Positions 55,924-64,000 of a stretch of 64,000 nt of DNA are shown one piece after another. Position numbers and translations under genes: made by a program. This stretch comes from Pieris napi (Eukaryota; Arthropoda; Insecta; Lepidoptera; Pieridae). Within the stretch, counting starts at the first letter, position 1. Each line of letters opens with the position of its first letter. The stretch is taken from assembly GCF_905475465.1 (NCBI RefSeq), contig NC_062253.1, positions 6,138,001-6,202,000 of the forward strand. The letters are read 5' to 3'. The notes beneath the pieces are model-generated. The model searched no databases. It was not told the origin of the DNA and saw only the letters and a list, made by a program, of their open reading frames with translations.

Positions 55924-56616
55924 TTTTATCGATGAAGCTTTTTTACGGAAGGCGATTATTATATTATTATGCAATGAAGCGTATGGAAATGAAGATACAA
56001 AGTGTGTCGTTTAGTCCCTACTTGATACAATTAAAGAAACGACTATTGCAGTGCAACCCAGTTGGGTATTAGCGTGAAGTCGCTGCCACGCTTCCGGAAA
56101 TGCATTATCTTAAATGAAAATCCTGCACTAGACAACTGCATACAAACTTACTTACGGGAAACGACACGATATTTTTTTTCGACCTTAAGTGATATTAAAA
56201 ACTGTATTAATTTTTTACGTGATAACACTATCGAAACGATACAAAGATGATGTATGGTTATGCTTAATTTTTTGTTTAGTTTTTCTACTTTGGAATAAAT
56301 CAAATCAATCGAATTGCCTCCCTGTGTGGCGTTGGGAAAACCTGGTATATACTATATAAGATACTAAGCGTTTATTTCTAGCTGCAGATTACTATCTGGC
56401 TTCTTTTCTTTGTGGATTCATTGCTAACACTTCCCATAGACAACTGTCATAGCGAGAGTTTTTTTTTTCATTTTTAATTGACAGAATATATATTGGGGAA
56501 AATTGCAAACTGTCACTACTAAAAAAGTTACCAGACATGGAGTTCGGTGTCATGCATGTAGTGTGAGATGATTGTATGACTTATATCAATGATTATATAG
56601 AATTAACTAGATGCCC
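55924..56616. other. no gene seen
   Basis: No supported gene or matched repeat; the 62-codon frame at 56062 is unassigned. Confidence 0.4.
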
Positions 56617-57024
56617 CCGCGAACTTCGTTTCTCCTTAATGTGATTTTACGTAGAGTACCTTTTTAGTACATACCAACATAAAACATTTGCTACCCCAGA
56701 GACTGTTCGGTTTTCTGGAATGAAAACTTTTAGGTTTTTCTGTGAATTTTTATCAGTATCAACCTCAGAGTTCATGTCATAAGATTTTAATTAACAAATA
56801 AAAAATAAGGGCTAAAATAAAAACAACAAATTTTGTCTACAAGATAAAAAAAAATTGGGGTGGACACCCCTTATCACTTAGGGGTTTGAAAGATAGAACA
56901 GTAGCTGATTCTCAGACTTACTGATTAATGATTATGCATAAAAAAATTCATAAGAATCGGTATAGCCGCTTCGGAGGAGTATGGGAACGAGCATTGTAAC
57001 ACGAGAATTTTATATATACACAGA
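56617..57024 (-). mobile_element. non-autonomous Helitron-like element
   Basis: On the minus strand it begins TCTGTGTATATATAAAATTC after A and ends GGGGGCATCTAG before T (plus 56617). It shares the 5' half (TACTCCTCCGAAGCGGCTAT) with 43718-44062 and 49795-49975, but has a different 3' end. 408 bp. Confidence 0.8.
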
Positions 57025-57169
57025 TTCCATATTTTGAGGTCTCATAAACCTGTAACGCGATATTTTATACTATCCTTAGCTTAACATTATCGTTTAACAA
57101 ATAAATAATCTATATCACAAATGATAATGTCGTATCGTATAGTCTAAAAATACGCGGAAATTAATAATC

Positions 57170-57340
57170 TGTTGCGTAGTGCGCGCGGTCGTGTCGTGTC
57201 GTAATTGAATCCGCCACTTCGCTGGAGTAGGCGCCGCGTTGCTGCTGACGTTGCTCAAATAAATTCCACACAACAATTAAATATTTTATACTGTTCAGCG
57301 AAATTTTAATTAATTTTCGTAAGTTCCGGTGACGTCACTT
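57170..57340. promoter_or_regulatory. CpG-rich patch with a perfect CRE
   Basis: 57178-57250 is CpG-dense (GTGCGCGCGGTCGTGTCGTG, GTAGGCGCCGCGTTGCTGCT), and TGACGTCA lies at 57330-57337. It is not matched elsewhere in the window. Promoter-like by composition only; no TATA box, exon or frame is attached. Confidence 0.3.
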
Positions 57341-58208
57341 CTTGTGTTACCGTCCCGAATTGTATTAAACGGAACATATTTAATAGGTATTAAACACAGT
57401 CTTGCCTCTATGAATTTGAATACCTTTATACTTTTCCAATCTAATTTGAATAATAGACAACAAAGAAGAAAACATGAATTAATAGACTTTTTATTCCACA
57501 ATTAATTTGCAATACTTTGGTTCAAAAGAAAATTTAATGCTTAGGCAATAAGAAATTCCTTAAAGCATTGTTATATTTTGAGCAGATTTTAATTCAGCTA
57601 AAAAGCAATAAAGGCTTAGAATGTATATTGTTTCCCGGAAAGTGCCGAGCGATAACAATCTAGACACAATAGAGTTAGGATCTTAATAGAAAATCTTAAG
57701 AGCGCGGCGAGAGCAAGTGTTCTTTTGAGTATCCGAACAAAACCGAGTAAAGCCGAGTGGAGGCGACGTGTTTCGCAATTTGTTGTTATCCGGCTTATTC
57801 ATCCAATCTCCTTTTCTATCTAGAATATAGTAGTTCTCAAAATTCGTGTACATAAGACAAAATGAATGTAAAAATGCAATATATAGTCCATTAAACACAT
57901 TGTATAGAAAAAAAAGCAGTAGAAACCTGTTTAAAAATTAGGATTAATTACGAAAACAAAAGATTTTCCTTCATGATATTACTGAAGATATGACAATTTT
58001 TTTTAAATTATCTTTTCATAATTTTTATATGTGATTATATATGAGGATAAGTCCTGGGTCTTTAATCTGTAATCAATAGTGACAGCGATACCGATCCCAG
58101 TGTTTTTGTAATGTTAAGTACGATGTAGTTAATAATAATAATATAGCCTTTTAAGTCCGAAACTCTGTGATTGTATATATATGAACTTTAATATATTTTC
58201 ACTCCAGT
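57341..58208. other. no gene seen
   Basis: 57700-57775 is GC-richer (AGCGCGGCGAGAGCAAGTGT, GAGTGGAGGCGACGTGTTTC). No splice structure supported. Confidence 0.4.
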
Positions 58209-58555
58209 ATATCTCGGAGTTCGGTGTGCCTCTTGACAAAGGCCTCCTCTAAACCTTTCCACTGTTCTCTATCTTTTGCGACTCTTCTTCAGTTGTAGCC
58301 TGCTGTTAGTTTCAGTTTGTCCTCCCATCTCTTGCGTGGTCGGCCTCTTCTTCATTTTCGGTCTCTCGGGTACCTTTCCGTCAATACCATTTCAATTGGT
58401 CTATCTTAGTGAGAATGTCTGTCACACCTGTTCTAGCTCTTATGTCTGCGTTTATTTGTTTATCTAATTTTCTTATGCTCAGCATGCTTCTTTCCATGGC
58501 TCTTTGGCAGTGTGCTGTAGTTATGTCGCAACATTTAACAGGGTACAAAAATATT
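58209..58555 (-). pseudogene. LINE ORF2 C-terminal relic (family 3)
   Basis: On the minus strand, HCQRAMERSMLSIRKLDKQ is followed by RARTGVTDILTKIDQLKW and a stop. After a frame change it reads RPRKRWEDKLKLTAGYN, a TGA where family members carry W, then RRVAKDREQWKGLEEAFVKR. This is the post-reverse-transcriptase tail of an endonuclease-type LINE that I recognise from arthropods. It is well preserved apart from two stops and one shift. The plus-strand frames over it (58276, 58409) are shadows. Confidence 0.8.
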
Positions 58556-60465
58556 GTAGTTAGATTCGTAATAGCTATTGGGAGTTATAACATACAGGTC
58601 TGAAAAGAATAAGCTTAACTTGGACATTTCCCATTATGCAATACATGACCCATTCCAAAGTATTAGCCTTAGTATCACATATGATGGAAATTAATAGGAC
58701 AGTGCTATGAATAAATAAACTTCACTTTTCTTATTAAAACGTGTACAATTACAAAAAAGTTCTGCCGTTGGAAAACATTTTGTAATATCTTTCGTGTACA
58801 TAAATTTTCTGACTTAAATAGAAACAAAAAGGTTTTCCGTGCGAGTGAGTTTGTAAAAATATATCTTTAAACCGCGGGACAATTTCAGTAAAAGCTACCG
58901 CATCTGCACTTGTATTTGCATAAATATCGGCCGTGGTGAGGTCAAGAGGGGTGGGGAAAAAAATAAATGTGTTGCATAGTATTTTTTGAGGCAATAGATG
59001 GCGCTACAATCACAGACTCATATTTCTACGTATATTCCGTTAATTAAATTTGTATTTATAGTATCGTTTGCCACTCCAGCATTGTGTAGCACGCGATTAT
59101 AAGATTGCGCTATCAGTGCCACGGATATTAAAAGAAATATATCGGATTTGCATACAAATCTGTTTGTTCAAAAGTGCTATAAAAACGACGTCGAAATTTT
59201 ATTCGTACTTTGTTTAATGTTTTATAACGTTAATATCTAGAACCGTAGTTGTTTGTACTTGACTACCTGGATATCTAGACAAACATATTTTGCGGTAATA
59301 GCTAAAGATATTTAGATACATTTTTAACAAACTTCCAAAAAAGCTGAAGGAGGTTATCCATTCGACTAATTTTTAAAATACTGACTGGCTGGGGAAGCTA
59401 CTTTACCGTATGGTTTTCATATTTTATCTTTCTTTATTGCATATATAGAGGCTTATATAACTGTTGAAATACTTGAGAAATTAATAATAATTAAAACCAC
59501 ACAAAAAAGCAAAACAAAGAAACACCACAAAGGATTCGTCAAGATGGTTTGTGTTATAAACATACCATCAGTTCAATCATACAATCGCTTACTTGACTTT
59601 GTTTTGTTAATTTACGCAATATCAGATAAGACTGTTGGTGCAAATGATTCATATCATGAGAAGTGCTTTTCAATAGAACGGGGCGCAAGCGAGCAGGCTC
59701 ACATGATGTTTAGAGATTGCCGCCCATGGACGTCTTGATGGAATTGGCCGTTAATGGATTGAGGGCTTTATTTTTTAGGGATCCGAGAAATATACTGCTA
59801 CGGTGGGCTGCGGGGTGGGCGAAAAGTATTTTGTACGTAGCAGAGAGTTTTAATGGAAATTCCACAAGTTATTGTCCTCTACGTTTTGTCTACAGCTTAC
59901 ACCCATTTAAATTAAAGTGGTTTTCTCTCGCCGTTTTATCGCAATTATACTTTGTCTAAACGCCTTGGTATTATTTAATTATCTTATTGAGTGTGTAGTT
60001 AATTTAGGATAATTCCGAAATCAAATATTCCGTAGTGAGTTAAATTATTTTGATACTTTTTATCTTTCTTAAATGGTTAAAATTAATTTAATAAATAAAA
60101 AATCAAATATTTTCTCATGAAGCTGGGCTAATAATGTCTACTTTATTGATGCTATAGGTTCCCATAATTCTTTACATAGCAAATATAAACAACACAAGTC
60201 GCGCTTTTCAATAACGGTAAAGATAACGTAACTTAACGAATAACGATCTTTAACTGTAACTTAACGTTAAGAAAAATAAAAAACAAAGGATTTGAGGGCT
60301 TTGGAAAAGTTACTTTATTGGAAATATAGGGAAATTAATATACCTTCTTATATCGACGCTAAAATGTGTTGAGATATAAGCATTGTATGCCTAGTGGCTT
60401 AAGGGATATGATCTTAACTTTGAGATCCTGTTGAATATTGAATTTCAATCTATCACAGTCAACAC
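58556..60465. other. no gene seen
   Basis: 1.9 kb. 59660-59830 has repeat-B-like traces (GAGCAGGCTCACATGATGTT, ATTGCCGCCCATGGACGTCT) and is GC-richer. The rest is unassigned AT-rich DNA. Confidence 0.4.
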
Positions 60466-60530
60466 TTGCTCTGACTGTGAAGGCAAGCACAGGAAACAGG
60501 CTGATCACCTACTTGTCTATAAAAATAAGA
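60466..60530 (+). repeat. SINE fragment
   Basis: GGCAAGCACAGGAAACAGGC then TGATCACCTACTTGTCTATA matches the SINE 3' body. The 127-codon frame starting at 60438 runs through it, so at least its first third is repeat-derived and the frame is not supported as a gene. Confidence 0.55.
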
Positions 60531-61503
60531 AAAATTATCTTGTTCCGATCTGAGAACAAGACTCATGTAGATTATTATTATTCTAATCCACAACCCAGAC
60601 CACAAATCAAAATTTATGAAATGTACAGTTATTCTGCTGCAAATAGTGGTATCTATACTTTACGAAAGTGCATAATTCATAGCCCAAAGGCCGCAACCCG
60701 CAGGCCGCATCCCAGACTCGTTGAAACTTTCCCAAGTGCACTCAACGCAACAGTAACTTATCAAGTGTCGGACGATGCACTGATATTAATTTTGTTCCAG
60801 GATTCATCCATAAAGCGATAAGAATATTCTTCTACGGCTTACACGCTTAAAATCGGAAACATTATAGATAATTTCGACTTTTTTTAATTTTTATAATTGG
60901 CAAACATCGAGAAAGCAACTACAATCTTTCCGTTGTATTAATAACTACTGTCAAGTAATTTACTGTTAAAATATAAGTACAGTTTAGAATTGGCTATAAG
61001 TAATAAGTTAAGTAATATAAGTTGTATATAGTTTATACTGTATACTCTATGGTAAATTTTGCGCTTTTCTATGACTGTTAGCAACATCTTTTCTCTATGA
61101 CATAATAAAATACAGTTCGTTGTACTCCAAAACTTTGATTACCCAAAATCCTCTATTGTAACACTACCTTTCATATTCATAGCCAAGGATGTAATATTAA
61201 AAGTATCATATGGAAACATGGAGATAATCTATGGTATCGTCATACATTAGAATACGTAAATTCCGCTAACAAAGGTATTTCGACCGCTAAGCTATATATA
61301 CTTCTCGACCCTAGCCTCTTAGGCCTTCGGGCCACTCAGTTGTTAGATTGGTCGACGATCGCCCCTTTATTCAAACCCTCTCCACTCCACAATACTATAT
61401 AATATTTTCTATATGCGCATTTAGAACTTGCCAGTTGGACACAAAAATGGACAGCGAGTGTCAAGCACAGAAACTTGCTACGAAACTAATTATCAGGAAT
61501 ACA
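60531..61503. other. no gene seen
   Basis: Includes the rest of the 60438-60821 frame (no recognisable domain) and AT-rich sequence. Confidence 0.4.
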
Positions 61504-61746
61504 GCCCTGCGATTCTGTAACTCACTTTTCGAACTCACACAGCGGTTTTCGCATCGGCGGTCGCTCTCAAAACAGTCGTGAAGCAGTCATTTTATGATTT
61601 GGCATTCTGAAAAGGTGGGAGCTTGTAGTTTATTGTTTATTAGTATGCCAAATCATAAAATGACTGCTTCACGACTGATTTCAGAGCGACCGCCGATGCG
61701 AAATCCACTGTATGAGTTCGAAAAGTGAGTTACAGAATCGCAGGGC
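61504..61746. mobile_element. long-TIR MITE (family P), copy 3, best preserved
   Basis: GCCCTGCGATTCTGTAACTC at the left is exactly inverted at the right. The arms are about 100 bp each with a handful of mismatches (left and right both carry the CGCATCGGCGGTCGC and CATAAAATGACTGCTTCACG blocks in opposite senses) around a loop of about 35 bp. CAGGAA occurs on both flanks. Long inverted repeats are usual for Mutator-like or Foldback elements, but the superfamily is not established. Non-coding. Confidence 0.85.
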
Positions 61747-62299
61747 AGGAAACTAAAGACCAACTTGTTTATGACACAATAATAGTGTTTTAAATTTCTT
61801 TGATTCATATTAAGAAAAACCTAGTCGTAAGATTTAACATTCTTTTGCAATAATATAAAAGTATTTGCTTTAGTACATTTATAAAAGTGTAATTCAAATA
61901 ATTCTCAGTGCAGTAGTACACATTTTTCACACTGTTCTCGTGATACATGGCAGCATCTTGACGAGTCCTTTGTGGCGTTCCTTCGTTTCGCTCTTTGTGT
62001 CTATTCCCCCTCCTTCGCACGTCGCAGCCTTAATATCCGTTCCCGCGTAATTAATTCCTGTCTACACTTTTTCATTTCGAATTAACAAGACGAAAATCCA
62101 AGATTCATTTGAGTCTTGGTAAACAATGAAGTATTAAGAAAAAATGTGCGAACTTTTAGCGTACAATTTGTTTTTATGAAATCCAGTTTTCATTTAAAAT
62201 AAAAGATATACTTGTAAATTAAATTAAAAAATAACCTAGATACGTCTTTATGAACGATTTAGCTACAATATCACATCAAGATCCTTTAATGTTTAATTT
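61747..62299. other. no gene seen
   Basis: 61950-62040 is GC-richer and unassigned. Confidence 0.4.
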
Positions 62300-62350
62300 A
62301 TGATTATATATTTATTTATTTTTATTTATTTATTTACACTTCGTTGCAAA
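62300..62350 (-). repeat. LINE 3' tail (family 2), A-rich end only
   Basis: Tandem TTTA units then TTTACACTTCGTTGCAAATA match the end of 13560-13700. Confidence 0.5.
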
Positions 62351-62547
62351 TAAAAGAAAACAATACATAAAAATTATAAGGGATATATATTACACTTCTT
62401 ACAATTTTATTACTAGTGTTAATCCTAAACAAATTTTATATACACTATTATCCTGTCACAAGCTAAATGCTGATACTTTCAAGCTCATTATTTTAAAAGA
62501 AATAAGCACCCGAGCAGAAACTCTAATGAATTCAAGAAATAGCGGAC

Positions 62548-62655
62548 TAATTCTTAAAAGGCCGGCAACGCACTTGCGAGCCCTCTGGCGATGTAAGACG
62601 GCGAGATCTATGACGGCGGTATCACTTAACATCACTTGAGCCTCCTGCCCGTTTG
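62548..62655 (-). repeat. high-copy repeat B
   Basis: AAAAGGCCGGCAACGCACTT, GCGAGCCCTCTGGCGATGTA, CGGTATCACTTAACATCACT and GAGCCTCCTGCCCGTTTGC. Confidence 0.7.
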
Positions 62656-63073
62656 CTTTCTGTTAATTATATATTTAAAAAAATATATATATAGATAATT
62701 AATAGGATTACAACCTTGGCTTACACAAAGACAAATTGTAAACTTATATTGTTACTATGGCATAACATTGTACCTAGATATAATTTACAACAATACTTAT
62801 TATTTCCTATTACACAATGCGTATTGTAAGGAGTTTCTTATCAAATAACAATCGTTCATACTGAGATCACAATGAGAACGGCAGTAACACGGCTGCCGGT
62901 AATTCCACCATTGTGATGAGCTCCTCATTCCATTATCTCCGGACCCTCCCCCTCCCCGCTAGAGGTCATGACTCACCCCCGCTTTATTTACAGGCGTTTA
63001 TATACCTAGATAAATAATTTTATAATTTAAGAATCATGCGCCATACGAACATTGAAACAATACTCGTAGTGTT
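62656..63073. other. no gene seen; GC-rich spot near 62940
   Basis: 62930-62985 (CCGGACCCTCCCCCTCCCCG) is pyrimidine- and GC-rich; no repeat partner in the window. Confidence 0.4.
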
Positions 63074-63345
63074 TGTCTAGTGGCTTGCGTGTGACTCTCT
63101 GAGGTAGTGTATTCGAACCCTGCTGCGCCTCTTGTCTAATGGACTTTCTGTCTTTGTTTGAATTTAGAAATTGCTCGTATGGTGTAGGAAAACATCGTCA
63201 GGAAAACATGCCTTGGACCCAAAAAGTTGACGGGGTGTGACAAATACAAAAGACTGATCACCAACCTATTAGAAAGAACAAACGATCACGAAAGAAATAC
63301 AGAAATCTAAGGAACAAGACCAGTATTAGTGCCACATGTGTGTGA
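63074..63345 (+). mobile_element. tRNA-derived SINE, near full length
   Basis: The head AGTGTTTGTCTAGTGGCTTG and GTGTATTCGAACCCTGCTGC (B box), then TAATGGACTTTCTGTCTTTG, GAAAACATCGTCAGGAAAAC, GGACCCAAAAAGTTGACGGG, and a 3' end ACCAGTATTAGTGCCAC. Confidence 0.8.
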
Positions 63346-63589
63346 AATAATACAACAAAACAACCAAACAGACTTAACTTTCATCCAAAAAATTTACATA
63401 AACCAAGAAAAATACGATTTTCAATTGAATAAAATAAAAACACAGACAATATTTCATGTTACATGAATGTTAGGAATATTAAAACTTAGGAAATAATTAA
63501 ACTATCATTAAAATATCTTGTTGATATTTAGCGCTAAACTGTCGGCAGTTTTTAGTTTTTAATATAAGCTATGTAATTTGTTTTGATGG

Positions 63590-63775
63590 CAAACAAGGAG
63601 GTTCAGCCGATGTTAAGTTTAACCACTTCAAATGGATTATCATATTGCTAAAAGACTCGCAAGTGCGTTGCCGGCCTTTTAAAAATTGGTACGCTCTCTT
63701 CTTGAAGGACCCTAAGTGGAATCGGTTCCCAAATAATAGGTGGTTTCACATACTAGTGGTACGCAAGAAAAGACC
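63590..63775 (+). repeat. high-copy repeat B
   Basis: AAACAAGGAGGTTCAGCCGA, GACTCGCAAGTGCGTTGCCG, GCCTTTTAAAAATTGGTACG, CTTCTTGAAGGACCCTAAGT and TCACATACTAGTGGTACGCA. The overlapping open frames are repeat-derived. Confidence 0.7.
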
Positions 63776-64000
63776 CTTAAGAAACACTCAGTTCACACAA
63801 ATATTTTCACTTTACAAAGGGCAAACATTACGTCATATAATCAAGGTGAAGTTATACTTGAGCTGAAAAGCAACATTCCCCGCTCAACTAATTTCCTGCT
63901 CTCCAAACGCCGTAATGCCGGTACCGCAATTTCACACTCCGCCGCCCGCTTCTCGGTCAAGCTACCCTCGTAATATTATCCTCTAATACCCTACTTACAT
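63776..64000. other. no gene seen; GC-elevated end
   Basis: 63870-63975 is GC-richer (GTAATGCCGGTACCGCAATT, CACTCCGCCGCCCGCTTCTC) and may be further repeat B or an old exon; the window ends before it can be judged. Confidence 0.35.

Noticed and set aside
58276..58603. Plus-strand Cys/Ser-rich frames with signal-peptide-like starts
   Set aside because: They are the antisense of a clear LINE tail on the minus strand.
60438..60821. 127-codon frame as a gene
   Set aside because: Its first part is SINE sequence (60466-60530), it lacks a usual ATG start, and no domain is recognisable.
1..64000. CRISPR array, bacterial operon, integrated virus, rRNA or intact tRNA gene
   Set aside because: I found no regularly spaced direct repeats, no ribosome-binding-site/operon layout, no viral structural or replication frame and no complete cloverleaf; the only tRNA-like sequences are SINE heads.

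Overview
This is AT-rich (roughly two-thirds A+T by eye) nuclear DNA of an insect, almost certainly a moth or butterfly. The reasons are the repeats: tRNA-derived SINEs, small non-autonomous Helitrons inserted between A and T, 3' ends of non-LTR retrotransposons ending in a shared C-terminal peptide, and a high-copy repeat of the kind common in lepidopteran genomes. There is no prokaryotic or viral gene layout, no rRNA, no CRISPR array and no complete conserved protein gene. The species cannot be told from the sequence alone.

Genes. The best evidence for a host gene is on the minus strand. A 55-bp exon at 20923-20977 encodes a start codon and a 15-residue signal peptide, with a consensus splice donor (phase 1) and an acceptor. 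About 4.1 kb upstream a GC-rich patch and a second consensus donor (25056) look like the promoter and non-coding first exon of the same gene. Later exons would lie to the left (below 20900), but I could not identify any. Two longer unassigned open frames (11738-12181 and 13234-13521) are weaker candidates.

Transposon-derived coding sequence. At 10231-11300 there is a decayed, internally deleted PIF/Harbinger transposon. A spliced coiled-coil (Myb/SANT-like partner) tail on the plus strand converges on the C-terminus of a HARBI1-like transposase on the minus strand. LINE ORF2 C-terminal relics of at least three families lie at 200-456, 8067-8225, 12878-13114, 32045-32322, 35938-36120, 40530-40745, 44165-44480, 47391-47825 and 58209-58555.

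Layout. 0-10 kb: LINE tails, four Helitrons and a long-TIR MITE. 10-14 kb: the Harbinger relic, an orphan open frame, a CRE-bearing GC-rich stretch and a LINE tail. 14-20 kb: a Helitron, dispersed repeats and a TA-flanked MITE. 20-26 kb: the minus-strand gene 5' end, with an intron holding a Helitron, a MITE and a SINE. 26-41 kb: mostly decayed repeats. 41.1-42.6 kb: a 1.4-kb foldback element with arms of about 660 bp. 42.6-58 kb: LINE and SINE copies, several perfect hairpins, and a Helitron inserted at the loop edge of a 25-bp hairpin. 58-64 kb: LINE, MITE, SINE and high-copy repeat relics.

Nothing here forms a pathway or operon. The unusual content is structural: an abundance of long inverted repeats and nested insertions. 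The 1.4-kb foldback is the strongest candidate for a functional non-coding output, as a dsRNA or small-RNA source, but that is inference.
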